DNA of 64,000 nucleotides from Pseudomonas quercus (GCF_012033695.1 NZ_JAAVJI010000002.1:186001-250000), one strand, 5' to 3'. Positions 36,927-46,400 are shown, counted from the first letter of the stretch. The notes: generated by a model not told the origin, from the sequence alone. Made by a program: numbers and translations.

Positions 36927-39161
36927 TCAACCGCCGGTCGTGCGCCATAGCCTGCGCTGCTGCCGCCATAGGGTAGGCGTTTCGTCACTGCCCAAGTGCC
37001 ACGAGAGGGCGCCGTGTCGCGCGCTGTCCAAAACAACGATGCCCCGCTCGGCCAGCCGTGCCGATACCTGTGCATGGGGATGGCCGAAACGGTTGTTCCA
37101 GCCTCGGGAAATCAGTGCCCAGCGGGGCGACAGCGCATTGAGCAGTGCCGCCGAGCTGGACGTACGGCTACCATGGTGAGGCACTTGCAGCCAATCCACT
37201 GTCCAGGCCGGGTTAGCGGTGATCAATGCCCGCTCAGCCTGGGCGTCAATATCACCCGTGAGCAACAAACGCTGCCCGTTCGCCTCGACCAACAATACAC
37301 AGGAGGCGGGATTGGGGCTTCGGGCGTTGGGCCAGCGCCAGGGTTCGAAGCGAACGCCGCTCCATGTCCAGGGCTCGCTGCCTTCACAACCCTCGGCCTG
37401 CCAGCGAGCAGGCGCAGTGCCTGGCTCACCTGCCAGTACACGGCCAGGGGACAGTGCGTCTACAACGGCCTGCGCACCGCCACTGTGATCGATATGGTTA
37501 TGGCTGACTACAAGCGTATCCAGTTGGCGTACACCCAGGCGACGGAGGCTGGGCACCACGATGCGGTCGCCCGCATCGCCTGTGCTGTACTGCGGTCCAG
37601 CATCGAACAGCAGGGCGTGATCACGGGTCCGTATCAGGATGGCCAGCCCTTGGCCCACATCCAGTTGCACCACCTGCGCTTGCCCCCAAGGTGGCCGCGG
37701 AAGCGGTGCAAAGCCCAATTGCAACAGGAGAGGAAGGCCGGCCCAGCGCATCGGCAACCCGCGCGGCAGCAGCAGCAACAAGGCGCCACACAACGCCAGC
37801 AGCCAAGCCCACGGGGGAAGCTGGGACGGCAACCAGAGTGGTGAGGCTTGGGCTGCCAGCCCCAGCAGCTTGAGCAACAGCTCCAGCGCGTTACCAGCTA
37901 CCCATAGCAGCGGCTCACTTCCCCAAGGAAGCCAGAGGGCTGCGGTGCCTAGCAGCGCTGCCGGAAGGGCAACCAGGCTGACCCACGGCACCGCCACCAG
38001 GTTGACCACAGGGCCGGTGAGGCTGACGGCCAAGCCCAGCGCGGCCATGACCACAGCCAGCCCTACAGCAATGCACCATTGGGCACGCCACCAGGCCTGC
38101 CACCATGCCCACCGCCCTAGGCGGCCGGCAAACGCCAGCAGCAGTACGGCAACGGCTGAAAAAGACAGCCAGAACCCGGGCGTAAGGCTTACCAACGGAT
38201 TGACCGCCAGCACGGCCGCCAGCGCCAGTACCAGTGGCGTGAATACGCCGATGTGCCGAAAACGCCACCGCCATACCAAGGTCACAAGGATCATCAGGCA
38301 GGCACGCTGAACCGGTACTTCGAAGCCCGCCAGCGCCCCATACCCCAATGCGGCACCACCAGCACCCAGGCAGGCACAGGGCAGCCATGGCAGCCTGCCT
38401 GGCCACCCTCGCCTGCGCGCCAGCCAGGCGACCAGCCCGTATACCAGGCCAGCCACCAGCCCTACGTGCTGCCCTGAGATCACGAACAGGTGCACAGTGC
38501 CTGTGGCTTGGAGTACGCGCCATTGTGCGGCAGTGATCCCCGAATCGTCACCCAGTACCAGGGCTACCAGCAAAGGAATGGCAGCCTGTACCTTCGATGC
38601 CAATAGGCGCTCCCGCACAGCTTCCCTGACAGCGGGGGGGCCGGCTGCTAGCCGTTCCCCGGCCTTGACCGTTCCAGTAGCCCCTAAGCCTTGGGCAAAT
38701 AGCCAGGCTTCGTAGTCAAAGCCGCCAGGGTTCACCAGGCCCCGAGGCGCTGACAAGGTGACCGCTAGCCGCCAGCGCTCTCCACTGCGCACCACCGGGC
38801 CATTGCGCCAGGTCACCCGTATAAGCGACGGCAGTGCACCGCGCCGGGAAACCGCGCCCTGAACGGTGAAAATCACAGTGGCTTCACTTCGCACCGGCAG
38901 GCTGGTTACCGTTCCCTCTAGCCAAACGGTACGGCCGTCCAGCTCCGCCGCCAGTTGCCCTTCGCCAACGCGAATCGCTGCAAGCAGTGCCCATGCCAGC
39001 CCAGCCAGGGCACACCCCAGCCAGGTCGCCGGCCTGAGGCGGCACAGCAAGGCAGCCAGACCACCCAGCGCAAGCAGGCAGGCCCACTCGGCAGGCGGCG
39101 GCCCCGGCCACCAGCGCGCGCCCAATGCTCCTGCTGCAAACGCCAACAATGCTGCCCGCAT
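36927..39161 (-). CDS. comEC: ComEC/Rec2-family DNA uptake channel protein
   Basis: 744 residues. A DUF4131-type N-terminal part comes first, then a central Competence domain with many membrane segments and 'LFVISGQHVGLVAGLVYGL'. A C-terminal metallo-beta-lactamase domain has 'QLDVGQGLAILIRTRDHALL', 'VVSHNHIDHSGG' and 'LLLTGDIDAQAE'. ComEC carries single-stranded DNA across the inner membrane; the lactamase domain may degrade the other strand. It is preceded by an 84-bp gap and followed by exbB. Whether this strain is transformable cannot be told. Confidence 0.95.
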   Translation of the reverse strand: MRAALLAFAAGALGARWWPGPPPAEWACLLALGGLAALLCRLRPATWLGCALAGLAWALLAAIRVGEGQLAAELDGRTVWLEGTVTSLPVRSEATVIFTVQGAVSRRGALPSLIRVTWRNGPVVRSGERWRLAVTLSAPRGLVNPGGFDYEAWLFAQGLGATGTVKAGERLAAGPPAVREAVRERLLASKVQAAIPLLVALVLGDDSGITAAQWRVLQATGTVHLFVISGQHVGLVAGLVYGLVAWLARRRGWPGRLPWLPCACLGAGGAALGYGALAGFEVPVQRACLMILVTLVWRWRFRHIGVFTPLVLALAAVLAVNPLVSLTPGFWLSFSAVAVLLLAFAGRLGRWAWWQAWWRAQWCIAVGLAVVMAALGLAVSLTGPVVNLVAVPWVSLVALPAALLGTAALWLPWGSEPLLWVAGNALELLLKLLGLAAQASPLWLPSQLPPWAWLLALCGALLLLLPRGLPMRWAGLPLLLQLGFAPLPRPPWGQAQVVQLDVGQGLAILIRTRDHALLFDAGPQYSTGDAGDRIVVPSLRRLGVRQLDTLVVSHNHIDHSGGAQAVVDALSPGRVLAGEPGTAPARWQAEGCEGSEPWTWSGVRFEPWRWPNARSPNPASCVLLVEANGQRLLLTGDIDAQAERALITANPAWTVDWLQVPHHGSRTSSSAALLNALSPRWALISRGWNNRFGHPHAQVSARLAERGIVVLDSARHGALSWHLGSDETPTLWRQQRRLWRTTGG

Positions 39162-39245
39162 AACCGCCCTCCCTGGTGGCCCGTGAAGTATGAACGGGAA
39201 CCACTACCTAGGGCGGAGCAGGCTGTTACCAGGTTTTAAGCTGGC

Positions 39246-40025
39246 TTAGGTACGCATGCCACGGCCACTCACCAGCAGCCGGGCGCACGTGATATAGAGC
39301 ACTACGGTAGCAACGCACATGAAGGTCAGCGCCGTGCCGATTCGGATATCGGACACACCCAAAATGCCAAAACGGAAGGCGTTCACCATGTGCAGCACCG
39401 GGTTGGCAAGCGAAAGGGTCTGCCAGATCGGTGGCAACAGGTTGATGGAGTAAAACACGCCACCCAGGTACGTCAGCGGGGTGAGCACAAACGTCGGAAT
39501 GATGGAAATGTCGTCGAAATTCCGTGCAAACACGGCGTTGACGAAGCCCAGCAACGAGAAAATGGTGGCTGTCAGTACAACCACTATCAGCGTCACACCC
39601 AAGTGATGCACGTGCAGGTCGGTGAAGAACAGCGACAGCAGCGTTACGATCACGCCTACTGCCAGCCCGCGCAGCACGCCGCCCAGTGCGTAGCCCACCA
39701 GAATGATGTGGGGTGACACTGGGGACACCATCAGCTCCTCGATGGAGCGCTGGAACTTGGCGCCGAAGAAGCTCGAAACCACGTTGCCGTACGAGTTGGT
39801 GATCACCGACATCATGATCAGGCCAGGCACGATGTACTGCATGTAGGTAAACCCGTTCATGTCGCCAATCTGGCGACCGATCAGGTTTCCGAATATCACG
39901 AAGTACAGCACCATGGTGATGGCCGGTGGTAGCAGGGTTTGTGGCCAGATGCGCATGAACCTGCGCACTTCTCGGTACACGATGGTATTGAGCGCCACGA
40001 GGTTGGGCGTGAATTCAGAACTCAT
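39246..40025 (-). CDS. ABC-2-type transporter permease (YadH-like)
   Basis: 259 residues with six predicted membrane segments and the ABC-2 family pattern: 'FMRIWPQTLLPPAITMVLYF', 'YIVPGLIMMSVITNSYGNV', 'LTPLTYLGGVFYSINLLP'. It overlaps the ATPase gene 4 bp upstream, so the two form one exporter. The closest remembered counterpart is E. coli YadGH, of uncertain substrate. Energy comes from the ATPase; the exported molecule is unknown. Confidence 0.9.
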   Translation of the reverse strand: MSSEFTPNLVALNTIVYREVRRFMRIWPQTLLPPAITMVLYFVIFGNLIGRQIGDMNGFTYMQYIVPGLIMMSVITNSYGNVVSSFFGAKFQRSIEELMVSPVSPHIILVGYALGGVLRGLAVGVIVTLLSLFFTDLHVHHLGVTLIVVVLTATIFSLLGFVNAVFARNFDDISIIPTFVLTPLTYLGGVFYSINLLPPIWQTLSLANPVLHMVNAFRFGILGVSDIRIGTALTFMCVATVVLYITCARLLVSGRGMRT

Positions 40026-40954
40026 ACGGCCACCTTCGCCAGGTTTTTTTCCACCAGTGACACAAACAACTCCTCAAGGCGATTGGTCTTGTTGCGCAGG
40101 CTTTGCACTTCAATGTTCTGCATGGCCAACTGGCTGAACAGCTGCGTCACACCCACTTGTTTGTCCACCTGAACCTCAAGGGTGTGGGGGTCCAGCAAAC
40201 TGCAAGGGTAGCCCGCCAGAGTAGGCGCCACGGCCAGGTTTTGCCGCAAGTCCAGCACAAAGGTTTCCACGGTCAACTTGCCCAGCAAGGCACGCATGCT
40301 GGTGTTCTCGGCAATGGTGCCGTGGTCGATGATGCCGATATTGCGGCACAGCTGCTCGGCCTCTTCCAGGTAATGGGTCGTCAGAATGATCGTAATGCCC
40401 CGCTCGTTGAGCTCGGTCAGAAATGCCCACATGGAGCGGCGTAATTCAATGTCCACGCCAGCGGTGGGTTCATCGAGAATAAGCAGCCGGGGTTCGTGGA
40501 TCAGGGCCCGTGCAATCATCAACCGGCGCTTCATGCCCCCGGACAGCGAACGGGAGGGCGAATCACGCTTTTCCCACAAGCCCAGTTGCGTCAGGTATTG
40601 CTCGGCACGCACCTTGGCGACCTTGGGCGGGATTCCATAATAGCCGGCCTGGGTGACGACAATGTCGAACACTTTTTCAAACTGGTTGAAGTTGAACTCC
40701 TGGGGCACAACGCCGATGGCGCGTTTTAGCCTCGCTGGGTCCTTGTCCAAGTCATGGCCGAACACATTGACAGTACCGCTGGTTTTGTTCACCAGGGTAG
40801 ACAGAATGCCAATGGTGGTGGACTTGCCGGCGCCGTTGGGGCCAAGCAAGGCAAAAAAGTCGCCCTCTGCAACGTCCAGATCAATACCCCTCAGGGCCTG
40901 GAAGCCGTTGCCGTAGGTCTTGGTTAACTGCCGAATGGCCAGTGCAGAACTCAT
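40022..40954 (-). CDS. ABC transporter ATP-binding protein (YadG-like)
   Basis: 310 residues. Walker A 'LLGPNGAGKSTTIGIL', the signature 'LSGGMKRRLMIARAL', Walker B 'LLILDEPTAGVD', and switch 'IILTTHYLEEAEQLC'. The last 80 or so residues form a C-terminal extension typical of drug- or polysaccharide-export ATPases. It pairs with the ABC-2 permease just downstream. Function is inferred only at the level of export. Confidence 0.93.
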   Translation of the reverse strand: MSSALAIRQLTKTYGNGFQALRGIDLDVAEGDFFALLGPNGAGKSTTIGILSTLVNKTSGTVNVFGHDLDKDPARLKRAIGVVPQEFNFNQFEKVFDIVVTQAGYYGIPPKVAKVRAEQYLTQLGLWEKRDSPSRSLSGGMKRRLMIARALIHEPRLLILDEPTAGVDIELRRSMWAFLTELNERGITIILTTHYLEEAEQLCRNIGIIDHGTIAENTSMRALLGKLTVETFVLDLRQNLAVAPTLAGYPCSLLDPHTLEVQVDKQVGVTQLFSQLAMQNIEVQSLRNKTNRLEELFVSLVEKNLAKVAV

Positions 40955-41032
40955 GACTGATCAGTACCGATAGGAAGGTGGCGCGAACGTTAAGGGCCAC
41001 AGGGGTGGATTACAATGCTTGGGGGCGCGTTT

Positions 41033-41049
41033 CATGCTGACCTAGCATG
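41033..41049. repeat. Perfect inverted repeat (possible operator)
   Basis: TCATGCT and AGCATGA (7 bp each, 5-base loop) lie in the 292-bp gap between the ABC ATPase gene and the PA2817-like gene. This looks like a dimeric repressor site. It is 25 bp from a second palindrome at 41074-41088. Confidence 0.35.
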
Positions 41050-41073
41050 ATAGAGCAGTACAGTCAGTGGCAT

Positions 41074-41088
41074 TGATAGTAACTATCA
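41074..41088. repeat. Palindrome TGATAG-TAA-CTATCA (possible operator)
   Basis: A perfect 6-bp inverted repeat around a 3-base centre. The sequence resembles the GATAAT-type halves of Fur boxes and also MarR-family operators, but matches neither fully. It lies about 125 bp before the promoter-like sequence of the PA2817-like gene and 110 bp after the divergent ABC ATPase start. A regulator cannot be named. Confidence 0.4.
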
Positions 41089-41189
41089 GCCTGCATGCCC
41101 TTGCCGCTTGCCCTTTAACCACCGACCGGCCTAGCGGGGCTTTAGTTTCGCCGGCCTGCCTGCCCTTTCAATAGAAAGTCGCAGCGGGA

Positions 41190-41218
41190 GGGACAACTGT
41201 GACAGCGGCGCCTATACT
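41190..41218 (+). promoter_or_regulatory. Candidate promoter of the PA2817-like gene
   Basis: GGGACA (41190-41195), 17 bp, TATACT (41213-41218). Transcription would start about 41225, which supports the GTG at 41247 as the true start of the gene rather than the ATG at 41199. The -35 match is moderate. Confidence 0.5.
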
Positions 41219-41246
41219 GGCGCGCCCTTCCCAACTGGAGACCTTC

Positions 41247-41657
41247 GTGGCCAATCCGTTCGTTGAGCATCACCTGGCGCTGCTGCACCACTTGCGTGGA
41301 ATTCTTGTGGCGTTGGGCGAGGCCGAGCAAGTGCCGGAAGAGAGCCATGCATTGTTCGTCGAGCGCTTCGATGAGCTGATCGATGCACTGGCCCATGAAG
41401 CACCGGAAAACTTTTACCTCGGCCAGGACCTCCTCTGCCAGGTATTCACACGCTACCCGCAGATCGCCCACCTGGTCCCACGCGACCTGCTGTGGTTCTT
41501 TGGTGGCGATTGCCTGCACTACATGCCGGATGACGAAATCGACCTGTACCAGCAGTTGGAAGATCGGCGTCATGAGGCCGAAGCCAATGACGAACCGTTC
41601 GATTGGAACCAGGAAAAACAGCTGCTGGCCATGTCAGAGACTGACCCGAGGCATTGA
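41247..41657 (+). CDS. PA2817-family conserved hypothetical protein
   Basis: 136 residues from the GTG at 41247, which has GGAG six bases upstream and a promoter at 41190-41218. Strongly acidic, soluble, no signal peptide. Sequence blocks such as 'LVPRDLLWFFGGDCLHYMPD' and 'DEIDLYQQLEDRRHEAE' are as in conserved pseudomonad PA2817-type proteins. No function is known; it stands alone between the ABC exporter and the RHS island. Confidence 0.75.
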   Translation: MANPFVEHHLALLHHLRGILVALGEAEQVPEESHALFVERFDELIDALAHEAPENFYLGQDLLCQVFTRYPQIAHLVPRDLLWFFGGDCLHYMPDDEIDLYQQLEDRRHEAEANDEPFDWNQEKQLLAMSETDPRH

Positions 41658-41715
41658 TACGCGCTGCTGGCAGGGCCTGGTCAGGCCAGGCTACCTGCCC
41701 TGCTTGAATCACTGG

Positions 41716-42702
41716 TCAGGGATAGATGTATTTCAGGATGTAGAGGCTCAGCGCACGAAATACATCTTCTGGCACCCTTGGTATCAAGGACTGCGCTCGC
41801 TCCAGCGTCTTGCAACTGAACTTCACCATTTCCTGACGCACGTGCGGGTCAGTCATGCCGGCATGCACAACTTGGGCGTACTGAAGGTACGAACAGGGAT
41901 AATCTGCCTCAGCGCTACGAAGTATCCTAAATAAAGGATTAACCCCCTGCAGCTGTACGAAGGGCTGCCCATCGTAATCGGCCTGGGGAGTCAGCTGGGC
42001 CGGGGCGTCACAGTGGCTGTGACACAATGGCTTGCTGTCCATGCCAGTTTCAATGCCGCGATGATAAAGTGTGATCTGGGAGCCCGGTACTTGCGTGCAG
42101 GCATTCTCGAAGGCATCAAGGATCGACTTGGCGTTAAGTTGTGAAGCCTCGATCGCCGACAAGGTCAGGAAACGTTCCAGCTCATTCTTTTCCAGACCCC
42201 TTACACCCCGGTCCAGCGTTGCCCAGTGACTGAACTCCTTCTGGCAGGCAATCATATGCACATCGAACTGGTAGCCTTTTTCTACGGCAACGGGTGGAAA
42301 CTCAGCAAACGCTGGACTATCGAGCGCCGACTCCATGATGATGTTGTAACGGTTGCTGAACGCATACTCAAACACCTTGCGGCCCAGTGCCCAGATGAAG
42401 GCCTCCGTGTGCTCATAAACATGCAGCACGCCGTGCTCTTTCATTTGCGCGAAATGAGGATGCAGCTCTCGGAAGGAAGGTAAATACAAACGTACGTAGT
42501 TGCTGTAGCGCCCGCTGGGTAACAATGTGTTCTCAAGCAAATAGGTTTTGCCCGAGCCTTGAGCGCCCGCCACGATGAGCATTTTCGGGCCAGGCTCGCA
42601 GGTAACGCAGTCAGCGTCCCGACGCTTGTCGAAAAGCGATTCGCTGAGCGTGGCAAACGCCTGGTCCAGGTCGGCGTCGGTATAAGGGTACAAAGAGGTC
42701 AT
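41716..42702 (-). CDS. Zeta-toxin-like P-loop kinase
   Basis: 328 residues from the ATG 42702, which has better spacing to AGGG than the ATG two codons upstream. Walker A 'GAQGSGKT' (about residues 46-53) is followed by 'RLYLPSFRELHP' and a segment 'NRYNIIMESALDSPAF', then 'GYQFDVHMIACQ' and 'HWATLDRG'. This order matches Zeta toxins, which phosphorylate UDP-GlcNAc and block cell-wall synthesis. No Epsilon-type antitoxin gene is next to it. The C-terminal 150 residues have no recognised domain. It lies downstream of the cold-shock-like and RHS genes on the same strand. Whether it is toxic is an inference. Confidence 0.72.
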   Translation of the reverse strand: MTSLYPYTDADLDQAFATLSESLFDKRRDADCVTCEPGPKMLIVAGAQGSGKTYLLENTLLPSGRYSNYVRLYLPSFRELHPHFAQMKEHGVLHVYEHTEAFIWALGRKVFEYAFSNRYNIIMESALDSPAFAEFPPVAVEKGYQFDVHMIACQKEFSHWATLDRGVRGLEKNELERFLTLSAIEASQLNAKSILDAFENACTQVPGSQITLYHRGIETGMDSKPLCHSHCDAPAQLTPQADYDGQPFVQLQGVNPLFRILRSAEADYPCSYLQYAQVVHAGMTDPHVRQEMVKFSCKTLERAQSLIPRVPEDVFRALSLYILKYIYP

Positions 42703-42810
42703 GATCATGGCCCTGATATGGATGGGGCCACTACTTTAGGATCGACGACAAGCGCTGGGCGGTAGTTAGGTATGCCGTGCGTGTTCAGCCATGCTGTGAA
42801 TCACAAGCAT

Positions 42811-42870
42811 GAAAAAAGAACCCTCCGGCCCTTGCAGGTTGATGAAAACTCCTGCTTTCGAGTGAGGGTT
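42811..42870 (-). terminator. Branched terminator-like structure upstream of the Zeta-like gene
   Basis: On the minus strand AACCCTC (42825-42819 side) pairs with GAGGGTT (42864-42870) and ends in six T. A GCAGG/CCTGC stem lies inside it. It would end transcripts from the RHS/cold-shock-like genes before the Zeta-like gene, so the latter probably has its own promoter. Confidence 0.55.
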
Positions 42871-42912
42871 TGTTGTTTACGCCGCTCCCATGGTTAGGTG
42901 AGCAGCTTTAAG

Positions 42913-42950
42913 GAGCGTTTGGCGTTTGCATCAGTAAACGCCAAACGCTC
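42913..42950. repeat. Perfect 15-bp inverted repeat
   Basis: The 15-base arm 42913-42927 (GAGCGTTTGGCGTTT) pairs perfectly with 42936-42950 around an 8-base loop. There is no T-tract after it. It stands in non-coding DNA next to a coding-like scrap. It may be a recombination or transposon-end remnant; its role is unknown. Confidence 0.6.
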
Positions 42951-42951
42951 G

Positions 42952-43109
42952 GCTTGCAGCAATTACCTACTGTCGACGTGTACAGCACCTCGGTGGTCAG
43001 CGGCGCTACCGACCGCTCAGATCCGCAGGGCGCCACGGCGTTCACCTCCAACACTCAAGACCGCATCAGTACCCACAAAGTGCGGTCACGCTGGGCGGGG
43101 GCTATTTCT
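42952..43109 (+). pseudogene. Orphan coding-like fragment (possible gene remnant)
   Basis: A plus-strand frame of about 50 codons ('LQQLPTVDVYSTSVVSGATD', then 'FTSNTQDRISTHKV') has normal pseudomonad codon use but no clear start; it ends at TGA overlapping the 3' end of the cold-shock-like gene. I do not recognise the protein. It looks like a piece of a longer gene left after rearrangement. Confidence 0.35.
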
Positions 43110-43314
43110 TGAGTTCGACGTTAACGGCATGGGGTGTCGATCCGTTCATCTCGATAGTAAACGTGACCTCGTCATCCTCTTCCAGCTTCAAGTCTTTGAC
43201 CTGTTCTGGAGCCAGGTAAACCTTGTCTTTATTTTTATCGTACTGAATCCAACCCCATTTCTTCGCTTCATCGTATTCCACCAGTGTTCCTGTTATACGC
43301 GCTACTTCGCTCAT
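43102..43314 (-). CDS. Divergent cold-shock-domain-like small protein (candidate RHS immunity)
   Basis: 70 residues with GAGGG nine bases upstream of the ATG. The layout follows a cold-shock OB fold: 'GTLVEYDEAKKWGWIQYDKN' (RNP1-like, Phe replaced by Trp), 'KVYLAP' (RNP2-like), then 'EEDDEVTFTIEMNG' and 'PHAVNVELKK'. It is very charged and not a standard CspA. GC content is visibly lower than the surroundings, suggesting transfer. It lies 138 bp downstream of the RHS toxin on the same strand, where the immunity gene normally is. Alternative: an RNA-binding regulator unrelated to the toxin. Confidence 0.65.
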   Translation of the reverse strand: MSEVARITGTLVEYDEAKKWGWIQYDKNKDKVYLAPEQVKDLKLEEDDEVTFTIEMNGSTPHAVNVELKK

Positions 43315-43381
43315 GACATTAACCCTCGTTTCATTGACTATGCATGTAGTTTCCCCGCGCCCAAACGCGGAACAGTAAAGC

Positions 43382-43474
43382 CAGTATCTCTACTACAACC
43401 CGGATACAGAAATTATCGTCAGTTCTCTAGGGGCAGACACCCAGCAGGTGGCTACCAAAACCGTACACTGTTGA
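43382..43474 (+). pseudogene. Short coding-like fragment of a serine-hydrolase C-terminus
   Basis: A plus-strand frame reads 'QYLYYNPDTEIIVSSLGADT' and stops at 43472. It resembles the C-terminal strand of beta-lactamase-like serine hydrolases (GQYxYVNPxxxxVIV), but is only about 30 codons long and overlaps the end of the RHS gene. It is probably a scrap left by rearrangement; chance similarity is possible. Confidence 0.25.
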
Positions 43475-46400
43475 TGGCCGGTAATATATCGTGTTGCAAG
43501 TTGCCCAAAAATGGCAGCTTAGGCACTGCCGAACGCTCATGACTGCCCCCCCTTATACTGACCGAGGCCTGTTGCTCCTCAAGTTGCTCCTCAACCAAGG
43601 ATTGGCTGGTCTCTATCGTACCTTTCAGCACATTGGCCTCGAGCGCAGTGTTGAGAGAGTAGATTGCGTACGACGTGCCGCGCGCGGCCCCTTCTGTATG
43701 TATCGATTCGGTTAGGAAACCGCCAACTTTCCCGAGCCATCCCGAGTTCGCCCATTTGGCCGAGGACTGTTCAGCAGCTTCAATGGGGGCCCCCAGGTGG
43801 TTCCAACCCTGCCTTACAGCACCGCGCAGGCCTTGCCGTGCCAACCACTGCATAGTGGGGTCCAAGCTGTTGTATTTGAAGCGGCCCAGAGCCCCCATGT
43901 TTTGAGGGCCAATTAGACCACCCACCTCGCCGAGGCCGCGTGTAGGACCAAGGCCATTGGGGCCATTAACAAATGCCCTCACCCGGCGCGCACTTCGAAT
44001 GCCCCTGACCCCTTGCCGCACCATGGATTTGGCGCTCCCCCAAACGGCTTTAGCGCTGCGCCCCGCAGCTTTGCCAGCGCTCCACACGACTTTACCGACC
44101 GCTTTGACCACCTTGCTCAGGGACAGCAGCGCTTTGAGGCCAGCCTTGAACACCCCGACAAAGCCGACACAGCTCAATACGCCCGTGACGACCGACGCTA
44201 CACTTAGCCACCTGGCCACTTCGGGATGGGATTCACTCGTTATAAATGCCGCCACCTCGAAAGCGAACGACGCCACGCTCATCGCAACGATGAACGCTGC
44301 CAACATCAGCGATTGACCCGCAGTCATGACGGTCATGAAAATGCCTATCACGGCTACCGTCAGTGAGAATACCAAGCTCCGAAAACGGTTACCGACCGGC
44401 ATCTTCTGGGTGTCCTGCAGCGCCTTATCGTAAGACTCCAGTTGGTTTTTTTGACCCCAGCGGCTGAGCATGATCGCCCCACTAGGGTCGTGCAGGTTGA
44501 CCGGATCCGGGCAGTGCTGGTAGTCATTCAACCCGCCGGCATCGAACGGGCTGAGCCAGTCCGGTTGAGCATAACGGCGCAGCGCCGGGTCGTAACTACG
44601 GTAGCCATTACCGGCGTGGTAGTGCCCGGTCAAAGGGTCCCTGCGCATACCGTTATAGCCACTGACCAGCCCCTCCAGCGCCGTGCCTTCGCCAAACGGT
44701 AGCAGTGGCGCCAGTTCCAGCGTGCCGCCCTTGACTTGCCCGGCGATACCCACCTGTGGATCGTCGATCAGCCAGCGCACCTCGTTTCCATCGTACTGGG
44801 CCAGCCCACTGGACAGGCTGATGGCCCTGTTGACCTCGTCGTCTTTGTCATAGTGGATCTCGCCGATCAGTTCATCGCCGTCGTAACGCAGTTCACGGGT
44901 GCTTTCGTCGCCCTTGAGGTACTGCGCCGCCAGGCGCCGACGGCCGTCGTACTCATAGCGGGCCAGTACATTGCCGGCGCTGTCGCGGACCTTGTCGACC
45001 TGGCCGCTAGCGTTGTAGCTGAAGCGGTGCTGCCCGGCAGCGTCAGTCAGATAGCCGTTGGTGTTCCAGGTCAAAGCGCGTGAGTTATTGCCGTTGGTGA
45101 TACTTGTCAGCCGAGTCGGATCGCTGGTAGAGCCATAGGCCAGCTCCTCGGTCTGCGCGTTGCCATCGAAGCCGGTGGTGACGCAGCGGGTCAGGTTGCT
45201 CAGGGCATCCCAAGTAAATTCCTGTGCCTTGATCGCGTTGCCCTGGGCGTCCTGAGGGCAATGCCTGGCCGCGTTTGCCTCGCAGTCATAACGCTTCAGG
45301 CGGTCGAGCGCATCGTAGGTAAAGCGCTCGATGCGTACCTGCTGACCGTTCTCGTAGCTCGTCTTGCTGGCCAAACGACCGTCGCCCCGCCAGGTCAGGC
45401 ACTGCTTGAAGCACTCGTCGCCGTTGTACAGGAAACGCCGGGTGACTTCCTGGCCAAAGCCATCATGCTCACTAAGCACCCACCATTGCCCACCGGCCTT
45501 GAGTGCTTGGGCTTGTCGTGACTGAAGGCGGCCCAGTGCGTCGTAACGATACACGACCTCCTCGTGGTCCTGGCACGTGCGCAACACGCGGCCCTGCTGG
45601 TCGGTGAACGCCCGCTGCCAGTGGCCGTCAGCGCGCAGCGAGGCCAGCGGCCGGCCACGCAAGCTCAGCCAGCGATAGCCATGGCGCATGGCGCGTGGCG
45701 AGGTTTGCTCGACCCAATGCCTGCCGGGCAGGCTGCCGCTACCCTGGACCTGCTCCCAGCCACACTGCATCGTGGCATCGCTCGCGGGGGAAGCCTGGGT
45801 CTGCGTGCCATTGGTCTCGGTGAGGCTGGAGAGGGTCTGTTCGTTTGCTTTGAAGCGCTGCCCCTCAGCCGTTCGAAGGACGGTGAGTTTGCTCTTATCG
45901 GGCAGGGTCACGGTATCGTCCGTGAAACTATACTCACGGCTACCGACCGTGCGCGAACTCAAGGTGCTGTCGTGCGTCACCGCCTGCTTCGCTATGACCT
46001 TGCCGCCCACCTTGAGTTGAGTAGCATGGGTGCTCAGCCCGTGGTAGCTGTACTCGACGACAGAGGCGTCGGGGCGGGTAATCCGGGTTACCCGGCCCAC
46101 ACCATCGCGCTCCAGACCATACGAACGGGTTTGCGCGCCAAGGGTACGTTCATAACCGATGATGTCGCCTGAGTTGTCGAAGCGTTTGCACAGTTGCAAC
46201 TGGATTTGGCCGTCACCGTCGACCAGACGCTCTTCCTGCTCGAAGGTGCCGTCCTTGCGGTAGCGGTAATCGATCTTGCGTTGGTAAAGGCACTGTTCGT
46301 CAAGGCCTTCTTCAATGCTGTATTGGCTCGTAATGTCTTGCGTCGCATATGGCGCAAATGCTGCGGCATCGCTCGCCGCGCCTGCAGCGTTACCTTGCTC

